Source of the DNA: CAVQRB01 sp963715055
Lineage (GTDB): Bacteria; Pseudomonadota; Alphaproteobacteria; Rhodobacterales; Rhodobacteraceae
Direction: 5' to 3'
DNA: 64,000 nucleotides
Assembly (NCBI GenBank): GCA_963715055.1
Contig: CAVQRB010000019.1
Location: forward strand, 62,001-126,000
In this document: piece by piece, positions 52,006 to 61,051 of the stretch
Layout of the letters: each line of letters begins with the position of its first letter
Position numbering within the stretch: the first letter of the stretch is position 1
The notes under the pieces: generated by a model
What the model saw: only the letters and a program-made list of their open reading frames with translations
Told to the model about the DNA's origin: nothing
Database searches by the model: none
Program-made: the position numbers and the translations under genes

Positions 52006-53654
52006 GGGATTTTCAGGACATACCGCAAGCCCCGCTGCGCCCTCCTGCGCAGGTGATGCGCCTGGCGCGGATGGGTGCGATGTTTCCCACGCGCCTGTCC
52101 TTCCTGCGCACCCTGATGCGCCGTCTCGCCGCCGAGAAGGTAGAGTTGCGCCGGACCACCTGGCAGATGTGCGAGGCGGGGTTCGGCCATGCGGTCTATG
52201 TGCTCGACTTGGGCGGTCATGCGTATTCCCTCGTTGCGGTCTCGACCGACCTGCCGGCGGAGATGCGCACGGACCGGGTGATCGCGACGGCCTGGGACAC
52301 GGCTTATGTGCTTTATGACGGTGTGCCGGACGCTCGCGAACTCGCCCGGATCTGCGAGGCGGCACCCAGGCAGGAGGCCGCCCGCTTCACCGAGCGCGAT
52401 CTCGTGCTCAGCCGTGCGAACAAGTCGGTACGGCTTTTCGATCATGTTGTCAGCAGGTTGCGGAGCAACCTTCAGCCAAGTGAGGCGATGGTCCGCGACA
52501 TCGGCTACCTGATGCGCACGACGGCGGTCTATGGCAACGGCAAGTTCGGGATCGCGGACCGGTCGGTGATCGAGGGCCGACCCGGGCTCGAAGGGCCGTT
52601 CATGGCGGAGATGCTGACGGTCTGGCTGATCCGGCATTTCACCCACGATCTGGCGGAGCATGTGGGCGGGCGTCCGCTCGACCGGCGGCTGAAGCGGCAT
52701 CTGGGGATCGGCAATTCGACCGGGCTCGGCATGGCACCGTTTCTGGTCAACCATCCGGTCTTGCTCAACAACTGGATGATGGCGCGGGAAACGGCACTGG
52801 CGCGGGTGCGAGCCATCGCTCGCCTTTCGGTGGCGCAGGTTCAGGACATCCAAAGGCTCTACGCCCGCGCGGCGAGGCATCTGGCGGAATGGGCGGTGCC
52901 CGATACCACCCATCAGCGCCGGATCGAGACCTTGCGCCGTGAGTGGGACGCGCTCCAGCCGCTCTTTTCGGACGAAAGCCTGAGCAAAGCCAATGCCGTG
53001 GCGGATGTTCTGGACAAGACCCTTGTTGCGGGCCTTGACGCGCAGGAGTTGGCGGTGTCGCTCCTGCTGGAGCCTTTCGGCGATCTGATCGACGGGCTGG
53101 CCGAGTGCATGGCGGATCCCTTCGGCCCCGTCGTCCCGGGCTTTCGCGACACCGGCGCGCTGCGCGTCGCCTTGGTGCAAGATTTCGGCTGGGCGCTGAC
53201 GACGGATTACCAGCGCCCCGAAAACTGCCGGCAGTTCTGGTACGTAAGTGCGGCCAAACAGGAGCCGCGCCTCGGGCGGCGGTTCGAGGAGGCGGGCAGC
53301 GAGTTGGAAAGCCCGCTGGACATCGCCCGACGGATCAAGGCGCTGCACGAGGATCTGCCGGAGGCACCAGAAGCGCTCGATGTGTTCCTTGCGGCGCATC
53401 CCGAGCACGTGCTGGCGGTGTCTCGGGTGGCATTGGCGGGGCGGTATCCCTATGCGGAGATCCGCGACAATCTGATCGGCGAGGACTGCCTGCCCATCGA
53501 CATGTTGCGCTGCAAGCTGGCGTTCTTCGGGGCCGCGAAGTTCGATCCGAAATCCGATCGCTGGACACGGATCACGCTCTGTCAGGGAGCGCCGTTGGCG
53601 GATGAACTGGCGACGCGGGCGGACGGTTGGTGGTTGCCGGTTTTCGGGCAATGA
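52002..53654 (+). CDS. Uncharacterised 550-aa protein of the dipeptidase/DUF3726 operon
   Basis: 550-aa protein that I do not recognise. It has no signal peptide or TM segment, is helical and Arg/Leu/Ala-rich, and has a few features: PTRLSFLRTLMRRLAAE, RTTWQMCEAGFGHAVYVLDLGG near residues 50-75 (beta-hairpin-like), ATAWDTAYVLYDG near 100, DYQRPENCRQFWYVSAAKQEPR near 415 and IDMLRCKLAFFGAAKFDPKSDRWTR near the end. Coding bias and overlaps of 4 bp on both sides show it is real. It sits between an M19-like protein and DUF3726, which suggests a shared role in methylated-amine catabolism. This is inference from context only. Confidence 0.7.
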   Translation: MRDFQDIPQAPLRPPAQVMRLARMGAMFPTRLSFLRTLMRRLAAEKVELRRTTWQMCEAGFGHAVYVLDLGGHAYSLVAVSTDLPAEMRTDRVIATAWDTAYVLYDGVPDARELARICEAAPRQEAARFTERDLVLSRANKSVRLFDHVVSRLRSNLQPSEAMVRDIGYLMRTTAVYGNGKFGIADRSVIEGRPGLEGPFMAEMLTVWLIRHFTHDLAEHVGGRPLDRRLKRHLGIGNSTGLGMAPFLVNHPVLLNNWMMARETALARVRAIARLSVAQVQDIQRLYARAARHLAEWAVPDTTHQRRIETLRREWDALQPLFSDESLSKANAVADVLDKTLVAGLDAQELAVSLLLEPFGDLIDGLAECMADPFGPVVPGFRDTGALRVALVQDFGWALTTDYQRPENCRQFWYVSAAKQEPRLGRRFEEAGSELESPLDIARRIKALHEDLPEAPEALDVFLAAHPEHVLAVSRVALAGRYPYAEIRDNLIGEDCLPIDMLRCKLAFFGAAKFDPKSDRWTRITLCQGAPLADELATRADGWWLPVFGQ

Positions 53655-54157
53655 ACTGGTCGGTGACGGAGATCGCAGCGCTGGCTGCAAAGGCTGCGCG
53701 GGGTGCCGGTGCGCCGCCTGCGCAGGCCGCGCGTTTCGGTCAGGCGGCGGCCTGTCATCTGGCGGCGCGCCGGGACGCGCGCAGCGTGACGCAGGCGCTG
53801 GAGGCCTTGCCGTCGGGGCCGATCATGATGCTGCCCGTGGTGCTGGATGCCGCGATGGCGCAAGCCTGGGATGGGTCGGGAGGGGTTTTGTCCCTGCCCG
53901 GCGGAATGGCCGACGATCTGGTCGAAAGCTACCTTGCCGCCTTGCCGTGCGAGGCGAGGCTGCACTGCTCAGAGACCGGGCGTCTGAGCGTCACGCTGGA
54001 CATCACGCGGCTGCGTGGGGCCGGGATTTGCGGCAGGATCGACGCTGAAGATGCCTTTATCGAGGATCTTGCCCGATTGGCGGCACGCACCTTCGTGCCC
54101 GAGACCGAGGCATCGCGCACCGGCGGGGCGGGCGCGGGGCTCGACGACAACGACTAG
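53651..54157 (+). CDS. DUF3726-domain protein
   Basis: 168-aa protein whose start MNWSVTEIAALAAKAARGAGAP is the hallmark of DUF3726 proteins, with conserved hydrophobic strands around ARLHCSETGRLSVTLDI. The upstream frame reaches 53627, but the ATG at 53651 gives the conserved start and overlaps the previous gene by 4 bp. DUF3726 proteins occur next to dimethylglycine catabolism genes in pseudomonads (recalled), in line with the M19-like gene here. Function unknown. Confidence 0.8.
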   Translation: MNWSVTEIAALAAKAARGAGAPPAQAARFGQAAACHLAARRDARSVTQALEALPSGPIMMLPVVLDAAMAQAWDGSGGVLSLPGGMADDLVESYLAALPCEARLHCSETGRLSVTLDITRLRGAGICGRIDAEDAFIEDLARLAARTFVPETEASRTGGAGAGLDDND

Positions 54158-54924
54158 ACGCCGAAGGGGTCCTTCTCATAGACCACATGGGCGAGATAGA
54201 GCCCTTGCGGCGGGCAGACCGGACCGCAGGCGGCGCGGTCGCGGGCGGCAAGCGCCTCGGCCATCGTGTCGGGCGTCCAGGACCCCGTGCCCACGCGTTC
54301 GAGACTGCCCACGAAGCTGCGCACCTGGTTGTGCAGGAAGGAGCGCGCGCGCACGTCGAAATGCACCTCCGGTCCACCGGGCGTCTCCACCTGCCACACA
54401 TCGAGGCGGTTGAGCGTCTTCACGGGGCTCTCCGCCTGGCAGATCGTGGAGCGGAAGGTCGTGAAGTCGTGCTTGCCGATCAGATGGCGGGCAGCCTCCT
54501 GCATGGCGGCGACGTCGAGCCGCTGCTTGACCTGCCAGACCAGACCCGCCTGGTGCGTGGCGGGTGCGCGCCGCATCAGGATCCGGAAGAGGTACTGCCG
54601 TTCCAGTGCCGAAAACCGCGCGTGCCAGTCCTCCGCCACGGCGGCGCAGGCAGTGATGGCCAGCGGCGCGGGCTTGAGGTGGTAGTTCAGCGCCTCCGAC
54701 AGGCGGAACGGATCCCAGTCGGTCTCCATGTCGCAATGGGCGACCTGCGCGAGCGCGTGCACCCCTGAATCGGTGCGGCCCGCGGCGGCGATGGTGTGGT
54801 CGCGCCGCTCCAGTTTCGACAGCGCCGCCTCGATGGCGCCCTGCACCGTGGTCTGCGCGGACTGGCGCTGCCACCCGGCGAAAGGACCGCCGTGATATTC
54901 GATTTTCAGGGCATAGCGTGGCAT
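54154..54924 (-). CDS. truA: tRNA pseudouridine38-40 synthase
   Basis: 256-aa TruA, which makes pseudouridine at positions 38-40 of the anticodon stem. The catalytic aspartate is D52 in AAAGRTDSGVHA, and other family elements are the start MPRYALKIEYHGGPFAGWQRQ, ARFSALERQYLFRI and FLHNQVRSFVGSLERVG. Homologues start at MPRY, so the ATG at 54924 is used rather than 54960. Converges with the DUF3726 gene, overlapping by 4 bp. Confidence 0.95.
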   Translation of the reverse strand: MPRYALKIEYHGGPFAGWQRQSAQTTVQGAIEAALSKLERRDHTIAAAGRTDSGVHALAQVAHCDMETDWDPFRLSEALNYHLKPAPLAITACAAVAEDWHARFSALERQYLFRILMRRAPATHQAGLVWQVKQRLDVAAMQEAARHLIGKHDFTTFRSTICQAESPVKTLNRLDVWQVETPGGPEVHFDVRARSFLHNQVRSFVGSLERVGTGSWTPDTMAEALAARDRAACGPVCPPQGLYLAHVVYEKDPFGV

Positions 54925-55007
54925 GGCCGTGGCCCTAGCGGGAAGCGATGCCCGCGTCAAATGGCTTTGCGCACTGGCAAGCGGCGGCAGGGGCGATTAT
55001 GTAGCAG

Positions 55008-56451
55008 ATGAATAACGCAGGGGCGATACAGGCTTTGGTCATTTCCACGATTGCCGACACGGTGCTTCGCCAGATCGAGGCGGTGCAGGACACGGTGCAG
55101 GAAGCGCTTTTCGAGCCCGTCCTGCGGATCGGCGTGACCGGTCTTGCGCGCTCGGGCAAGACGGTGTTCATCACCTCGCTGGTCGCCAACCTGATGGACC
55201 GCGGACGGATGCCGCACCTCGTGGCCGCAGAGCGAAGGGCGGATCGAGGCCGCCTTCCTGCAACCGCAGCCAGACGATACCGTGCCGCGTTTCGACTTCG
55301 AGACACATCTGGGGCATCTGACCGCACGCACGCCCAGCTGGCCTGACAGCACGCGGGCGATTTCCGAGCTGCGGCTGTCGCTCAGGGTGCGGCGCGGCGG
55401 GCTCTTGGCGGGGTTGCAGGGGCCGAAGACGATCCACCTCGACATCGTGGATTATCCGGGCGAATGGCTGCTCGATCTTGCGTTGTTGGAGAAGAGTTTC
55501 GAGGACTGGTCGGCGGATGTGATGCCGCGGGTCGCGAAGCGCGCGGAGGCGGAGGCGTTTCGAACCGCCCTCGCCGCTACGGACCCCGAGGCGCAACTTG
55601 CGGAGCCGCAGGCCAAGGCGCTGGCGCAGGCCTTCACGGATTATCTGCAAGCCGCACGGGCGTCGGGCTTTTACGACTGCACACCGGGGCGGTTCCTCTT
55701 GCCGGGCGATCTGGCGGGCTCGCCGGTGCTCACTTTCGCGCCGCTGCCGGGGAAAGGGCAGGGCGCGCGCGGCTCGCTGCGCCGGGAGATGGCGCGGCGC
55801 TACGAGGCCTACAAGCGCGAGGTGGTGAAGCCCTTCTTTCGCGACCATTTCGCCCGGATCGACCGGCAGGTGGTGCTGGTCGATGCCCTGGGCGCGATCC
55901 ACAAGGGGCCGCGGGCGGTGGAGGACATGCGCGGGGCAATGGCCGATATCCTGAGCGCCTTCCGGCCCGGGCGCAACGATTTCCTGACGCAGATATTTCA
56001 GGGCAAGCGCGTTGAGAAAATCCTCTTTGCGGCCACCAAGGCCGACCATCTGCACCACAAGCAGCACGCGCGCCTGACAGCGATCATGGAGGCGCTCTTG
56101 CGCGGGGCGGTAGACCGGGCGCGCTTTGCCGGTGCCGACACGCAGGCCATGGCCATCGCCGCCCTGCGTGCCACGACAGAGGACACGGTGACCCATGAGG
56201 GGCGCGAGATCGACGTTGTGCGCGGCACGCTGCTCGACACGGGCAAGCAGGCGGCCTTTTATCCGGGCGACCTGCCCGAAGACCCCAGCCATCTGCTTGC
56301 ACCTGCGCGCAGCGGCGCGGAAAGCTGGCTCGATCAGGACTACAAGGTGATGAATTTCGCGCCCTCGCCGCTGAGCCTGCGCCCTGGCGACGGGCCGCCG
56401 CACATCAGGCTCGACAAGGCCGCGCAGTTCCTTCTGGGAGACCGGTTGTGA
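55008..56451 (+). pseudogene. YcjX-family P-loop GTPase gene with a frameshift
   Basis: Reads as YcjX in two frames. The first (55008 to about 55225) has EALFEPVLRIGVTGLARSGKT with Walker A GLARSGKT and FITSLVANLMDRGRMPHLVAA. The second resumes with SEGRIEAAFLQPQPDDTVPRFDF and runs to the end, including HLDIVDYPGEWLLDLALL (the DYPG switch) and FPCATKADH-like FAATKADHLHH. The frame breaks near 55221-55231 in GTGGCCGCAGAGCG. A 2-nt loss of GC from a GCGC-type repeat would restore VAAQSEG. It is either an assembly error or a recent mutation. Followed by GNAT (GTGA overlap) and ycjF. Confidence 0.75.
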
Positions 56452-56918
56452 GCGTTGCCTGCCTGAGACCCGCGCGGTCCACGGATGCAGGGCGCGTCGG
56501 CGCTATCCTGTCGCAGTTCATCGACACGACGCCCTGGATGCCGCGGTTGCACAGCCGGGCCGAAGACCTGGCCTTTGCCGGGCGCATGATCGACAAGGGC
56601 TGGGTCACGGTGGCCGAAACGGGCGCTGCGGGTGCGGTCTGCGGCTTTCTCGCCCTTGACGAAAGTGACGTCGAAGCCCTTTTCGTGAAGGCGGAGGTGC
56701 GGGGCATCGGCATCGGCTCCGCGCTGCTTGAGCGCGCCAAGGCGCGAAGTGATCGGCTTTGTTTGTGGACCTTCGCGGCGAACGACGGCGCGCGGCGCTT
56801 TTACGCGCGGCACGGGTTTCGCGAGGCCGCACGCGGCGACGGCTCGGCGAATGAGGAAGGATTGCCGGACATCCGGCTGGAATGGCGCTCGGAAGGGCAA
56901 GGAGAGGCCTGTGACTAA
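56448..56918 (+). CDS. GNAT acetyltransferase
   Basis: 156-aa N-acetyltransferase with the GNAT acetyl-CoA site VEALFVKAEVRGIGIGSALLERA and the closing NDGARRFYARHGFREA. The GTG start at 56448 overlaps the ycjX stop. It has no recognisable substrate specificity. It is sandwiched between ycjX and the ycjF-like gene (8-bp overlap with the latter), so it is part of that operon. Confidence 0.85.
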   Translation: MSVACLRPARSTDAGRVGAILSQFIDTTPWMPRLHSRAEDLAFAGRMIDKGWVTVAETGAAGAVCGFLALDESDVEALFVKAEVRGIGIGSALLERAKARSDRLCLWTFAANDGARRFYARHGFREAARGDGSANEEGLPDIRLEWRSEGQGEACD

Positions 56919-57903
56919 GGGACCGGTGCTGATCGAACTGGACGAGCCTGCACCGCGGGTGGCTGATGCGCCGCCGGTGCCGGAGGTGGAGCCGCTGGCC
57001 GAGGGCCGCGCGATGCAGACCGCGGCCATGCTGGCGGCGCGCGAACCCTCGCGCCTCGCCCGTTGGTTCTGGCAGCTTGGAGCGGCGCTCGTGGGCGCGC
57101 TGGTCTCCATCGCGGCTTGGAATTTCGTGACGGAGCTCGTGGCGCGCAACCCGATCCTCGGTTGGGCGATGACTGCGCTCATCGCGGCTTTCCTGCTGGT
57201 GCTTGCGGCCATCGCCTTTCGCGAGATTGCGGCCATCGGGCGGCTCGCGCGCCTCGACGGGCTGCGGCAGGCTGCGGATACAGCACTCGCAGACAATGAC
57301 CTTGCCGGCGCGCGCAAGGTCACGCAGCGGTTGCAGAGCCTCTACAGTTCAAGGCCCGCGACAAGCTGGGGGCGGGACCGTTTCGCCGACCTGAAGGGCG
57401 ACCAGATGGATGCGGCAAGCCTGCTGGCGCTGGCGGATACGGAGATCCTGACACCTCTGGATGTACTGGCCTCCCGCGAGGTCGAAGCCGCCGCGCGCCA
57501 GGTCGCCACTGTCACGGCACTGGTGCCGCTGGCGCTGGCCGATGTGGCGGCGGCGCTGACCGCCAACCTGCGGATGATCCGGCGGATCGCGGAAGTCTAC
57601 GGCGGACGCTCGGGGTTTCTGGGCAGCTGGCGTCTCACCCGCGCAGTGCTGTCCCATATGGTTGCCACCGGCGCCGTAGCGGTGGGCGACGACCTGCTGG
57701 AGCCGGTTCTGGGCGGCACGATCATCGGCAAGCTCTCGCGCCGCTTCGGCGAGGGGCTGGTCAATGGCGCGCTGACGGCCCGGGTCGGCGTGGCGGCGAT
57801 GGAGGTCTGCCGACCCTTGCCCTTCGCCAAAGGCAAGCGCCCCAAGGTGCGCGACATCATCAAGCGCGCCCTTGGCGGGCTTTTCACTTCTGCGAAGACG
57901 TGA
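56911..57903 (+). CDS. YcjF/TIGR01620-family inner-membrane protein
   Basis: 330-aa DUF697-type protein with two TM segments (ALVGALVSIAAWNFV and GWAMTALIAAFLLVLAAIAF) followed by a helical cytoplasmic region; AASLLALADTEILTPLDVLASREVE and GGRSGFLGSWRLTRAVLSHM are the conserved YcjF elements. The GTG at 56911 has AAGGAG 6 nt upstream. YcjF is usually paired with YcjX, as here, and both are linked to envelope stress. It overlaps GNAT by 8 bp. Confidence 0.88.
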   Translation: MTKGPVLIELDEPAPRVADAPPVPEVEPLAEGRAMQTAAMLAAREPSRLARWFWQLGAALVGALVSIAAWNFVTELVARNPILGWAMTALIAAFLLVLAAIAFREIAAIGRLARLDGLRQAADTALADNDLAGARKVTQRLQSLYSSRPATSWGRDRFADLKGDQMDAASLLALADTEILTPLDVLASREVEAAARQVATVTALVPLALADVAAALTANLRMIRRIAEVYGGRSGFLGSWRLTRAVLSHMVATGAVAVGDDLLEPVLGGTIIGKLSRRFGEGLVNGALTARVGVAAMEVCRPLPFAKGKRPKVRDIIKRALGGLFTSAKT

Positions 57904-57928
57904 CGGTCGCGGCCCTGCGGTCAGGGTC

Positions 57929-57957
57929 TTGCCCGGGCGCGCGCTGCTGCCTATAAG
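57929..57957 (+). promoter_or_regulatory. Promoter for the ileS leader ORF
   Basis: TTGCCC (57929-57934), a 17-bp spacer and TATAAG (57952-57957). The predicted start, about 7 bp past the -10, falls at 57964, which is the A of the leader ATG. This implies a leaderless transcript. Inferred from spacing only. Confidence 0.65.
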
Positions 57958-57963
57958 GCGCGC

Positions 57964-58014
57964 ATGACGGATCACGGCCTGATCATCATCCGAATTATTT
58001 CCCCGGCGCTCTGA
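57964..58014 (+). CDS. Isoleucine-rich leader peptide upstream of ileS
   Basis: A 16-codon ORF, MTDHGLIIIRIISPAL, with five isoleucine codons in six positions (ATC ATC ATC CGA ATT ATT at 57982-57999) and a TGA at 58012-58014, ending 87 bp before ileS. The preceding promoter would place the mRNA 5' end at or next to its ATG. Leaderless leader peptides are known for trpL in Sinorhizobium. Low charged tRNA-Ile, expected when IleS is limiting, would stall ribosomes on the Ile run. Homologous leaders would be too short for automatic annotation. Confidence 0.72.
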   Translation: MTDHGLIIIRIISPAL

Positions 58015-58056
58015 GTTCCTGAGCCGCCGGGCCAAGGTGTTCGAGACCCTCGCACC
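58002..58056 (+). promoter_or_regulatory. Hairpins between the leader ORF and ileS
   Basis: Stem A: CCCGGCG (58002-58008) pairs with CGCCGGG (58025-58031) and is extended by CTC/GAG with a bulged C; it overlaps the leader stop codon. Stem B: GGTG-TT-CGAG (58036-58045) pairs with CTCG-CACC (58049-58056), loop ACC. Neither has a downstream U-run, so a canonical terminator is not evident. A third weak TTCG/CGAA pairing (58073-58090) touches the ileS ribosome-binding region. Ribosome position on the leader would decide which stems form. Confidence 0.5.
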
Positions 58057-58101
58057 GACCGCTTCATTCCAATTCGCCTCCCCATTCGAAGGACGCCCGC
58101 C

Positions 58102-61017
58102 ATGTGCGCCGATACCGCCGACAAACCCGACTACAAATCCACGCTGAGCCTGCCGAAGACCGATTTCCCGATGCGCGCAGGATTGCCGCAACGTGAACCC
58201 GACTGGCTGAAGCGTTGGGAGGAGATCGGTGTCTATGACCGGCTGCGCGCCAAGAAGGGGCGGCCGCCCTTCACCCTGCACGACGGGCCGCCCTACGCCA
58301 ACGGGCATCTGCACATCGGCCATGCGCTCAACAAGACGCTCAAGGACATGGTGGTGCGCAGCCAGCAGATGATGGGGTTCGATGCGCGCTATATCCCGGG
58401 CTGGGATTGTCACGGCTTGCCCATCGAGTGGAAGATCGAGGAGCAGTACCGCGCCAAGGGCAAGGACAAGGACGAGATCGACGTGGTGGATTTCCGGCAG
58501 GAGTGCCGCAAGTTCGCCGAAGGCTGGGTCGATATCCAGCGCGAGGAGTTCAAGCGTCTGGGCATCACCGGCAACTGGGCTGATCCCTACCTCACGATGG
58601 ATTTCCACGCCGAGCGGGTGATCGCGGAGGAGTTCCAGAAGTTCCTGATGACCGGCGTGCTCTACCAGGGCTCCAAGCCCGTGATGTGGTCGCCGGTGGA
58701 AAAGACGGCACTGGCCGAGGCCGAGGTCGAGTATCACGACCGCCAGACCGATGCGATCTGGGTGCGGTTTCCGGTGGTGGGCGGCGATGCTGTTTTCAGC
58801 AATGATAAAACGTCGGTTCTGATCTGGACAACGACGCCCTGGACGATTCCGCAGAACCGGGCGATCTGCTTCGGGCCGGGGATTTCCTATGGGCTCTATG
58901 AAGTTATCGGTCGGCCCGAGGAGTGCTGGGCGACCATCGGAGAGCGGGTGATCGTGGCCGACGGGCTGGCGGAAGGCATTTTCGCACAGGCGCGGCTCGA
59001 TGGCGAAGGCATGGTGCGGCGGCTGGCGGATGTGTCGGCGGACGATCTGACCGGGCTGACTTGCGCGCATCCGCTGCGCGGGGCCGAGGGCGCTGCGGCT
59101 GAGTGGGATTTCGATGTCCCGCTCCTGCCGGGCGACCATGTGACCGACGATGCGGGTACAGGGTTCGTGCATACCGCGCCGAGCCACGGCGACGACGACT
59201 ACGCCATCGGGGTCAAGCATGGCCTGCCGATGACCTACAACATCCTCGACGACAGCGCTTTCCGCGCCGATCTGCCGTTCTTTGCGGGCGAGCAGGTGAT
59301 CCGGCCCAACGGCAAACCGGGCGGGGCCAGCAAGGCGGTGATCGAGAAGCTGAAGGAGTTGGGCAGCCTGATCGCGATGAAGCGCATCACCATTTCGGAC
59401 GCGCATTCCTGGCGCTCGAAGGCGCCGGTGATCCGCCTCAACCGGCCCCAGTGGTTCGCCGCCATCGACCGGCCCGTGGGCGACGGGCAGGACACCTATG
59501 GCGAGACGATCCGAAAGCGGGCGCTGACCTCCATCGACCAGCTGGTGACCTGGACGCCGCAGACCGGGCGCAACCGGCTCTATTCGATGATCGAGGCGCG
59601 GCCCGACTGGGTGCTGTCGCGGCAGCGCGCCTGGGGCGTGCCGCTGACCTGCTTCGTGAAGAAGGGCGCCAGGCACGACGACGCGGATTTCCTGCTGCGC
59701 CATGCCGAAGTGAACGCGCGGATCCTCGAGGCTTTCGAGGCGGAAGGTGCGGATGCCTGGTACAAGGAGGGTGCCAAGGAGCGGTTCCTCGCGGGCATCG
59801 TGAACCCGGACGACTACGATCAGGTCATGGACATCCTCGATGTGTGGTTCGATTCAGGCTCAACCCATGCCTTCACCCTGCGCGACCGGGCGGATGGCTC
59901 CGACGACGGGCTGGCGGATCTCTACCTCGAAGGCACCGACCAGCACCGTGGCTGGTTCCATTCCTCGATGCTGCAGGCCTGCGGCACCATCGGGCGCGCG
60001 CCCTACCGTGCCGTGCTGACCCATGGCTTCACGCTGGATGAGAAGGGCATGAAGATGTCCAAATCGCTCGGCAACACGGTGGCACCCGAGAAGGTGATCC
60101 AGCAATACGGTGCCGATATCCTGCGGCTCTGGGTGGCGCAGTCGGATTATACCGTCGATCTGCGGATCGGGCCGGAGATCCTCAAGAACGTCTCCGACAG
60201 CTACCGGCGGTTGCGCAACACCATGCGCTACATGCTGGGTTCGCTCAGCGACTTCAGCGAGGCGGATCGGGTCGAGCCCTCCGAGATGCCAGAGCTTGAA
60301 CGCTGGGTGCTGCACCGGCTGGCGGAACTCGACAGGACCGTGCGCGAAGGCTACGCGAAATACGATTTCCAGGGCGTGTTCCAGGCGGTTTTCACCTTCG
60401 CGACGGTGGATCTCTCGGCCTTTTATTTCGACGTGCGCAAGGATGCGCTTTACTGCGATGGAGATACGGCTCAGCGGCGCGCGGCGCGCACCGTGCTCGA
60501 CGCGCTCTTCCACCGCCTGACCACCTGGCTGGCACCAGTTCTGGTCTTCACGATGGAGGAGGTCTGGCTGGAGCGCTTCCCCGGCGACGGCTCCTCGGTG
60601 CATCTGGTGGATTTCCCGCAGACGCCGCTGGGCTGGCTCGATCCGGCGCTGGCCGCCAAATGGTCGGGCATTCGCGCGGCGCGGCGTGTGGTGACGGCAG
60701 CGCTGGAAATCGAGCGCACCAACAAGGTGATCGGTGCCTCACTGGAAGCGGCCCCGGTGGTCCATGTGCAGGACGAAGCCTTGCGCGCGGCGCTGGAATG
60801 CATTCCCTTTGCCGACGTCTGCATCACCTCGCAGATCACCTTGACGGGCGAGGCGCCTCCGCACGGCGCCTTCACCCTGCCGGAGGTCAAGGGCATCGCC
60901 GTGGTTTTTGCCAAGGCAAGCGGCGAGAAATGCGCGCGTTGCTGGAAGGTGCTGCCGGATGTAGGCACGCATGCGCATGAGGGTCTGTGCGCCCGTTGCG
61001 ACGCGGCAGTGAGCTGA
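58102..61017 (+). CDS. ileS: Isoleucyl-tRNA synthetase
   Basis: 971-aa class I synthetase. HIGH motif is HIGH at residues 71-74 and KMSKS is at 651-655. The editing domain (CP1) is recognisable from TTTPWTIPQNRAICFGPG, and the C-terminal zinc module from EKCARCWKVLPDVG plus CARCDAAV. Length and order match the bacterial Ile enzyme (type 1). An AAGGA-type site lies before the ATG. Upstream is the Ile-rich leader, so expression may be tied to charged tRNA-Ile levels. Confidence 0.97.
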   Translation: MCADTADKPDYKSTLSLPKTDFPMRAGLPQREPDWLKRWEEIGVYDRLRAKKGRPPFTLHDGPPYANGHLHIGHALNKTLKDMVVRSQQMMGFDARYIPGWDCHGLPIEWKIEEQYRAKGKDKDEIDVVDFRQECRKFAEGWVDIQREEFKRLGITGNWADPYLTMDFHAERVIAEEFQKFLMTGVLYQGSKPVMWSPVEKTALAEAEVEYHDRQTDAIWVRFPVVGGDAVFSNDKTSVLIWTTTPWTIPQNRAICFGPGISYGLYEVIGRPEECWATIGERVIVADGLAEGIFAQARLDGEGMVRRLADVSADDLTGLTCAHPLRGAEGAAAEWDFDVPLLPGDHVTDDAGTGFVHTAPSHGDDDYAIGVKHGLPMTYNILDDSAFRADLPFFAGEQVIRPNGKPGGASKAVIEKLKELGSLIAMKRITISDAHSWRSKAPVIRLNRPQWFAAIDRPVGDGQDTYGETIRKRALTSIDQLVTWTPQTGRNRLYSMIEARPDWVLSRQRAWGVPLTCFVKKGARHDDADFLLRHAEVNARILEAFEAEGADAWYKEGAKERFLAGIVNPDDYDQVMDILDVWFDSGSTHAFTLRDRADGSDDGLADLYLEGTDQHRGWFHSSMLQACGTIGRAPYRAVLTHGFTLDEKGMKMSKSLGNTVAPEKVIQQYGADILRLWVAQSDYTVDLRIGPEILKNVSDSYRRLRNTMRYMLGSLSDFSEADRVEPSEMPELERWVLHRLAELDRTVREGYAKYDFQGVFQAVFTFATVDLSAFYFDVRKDALYCDGDTAQRRAARTVLDALFHRLTTWLAPVLVFTMEEVWLERFPGDGSSVHLVDFPQTPLGWLDPALAAKWSGIRAARRVVTAALEIERTNKVIGASLEAAPVVHVQDEALRAALECIPFADVCITSQITLTGEAPPHGAFTLPEVKGIAVVFAKASGEKCARCWKVLPDVGTHAHEGLCARCDAAVS

Positions 61018-61051
61018 ACCGGAGGGGCGGCGGTCGCGCCGCCCTGGCTGC

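Noticed and set aside
51978..53690. 570-codon frame antisense to the 550-aa gene
   Set aside because: The sense frame is bounded by 4-bp overlaps with its neighbours and the antisense frame has mirror composition, so the sense frame is the real gene.
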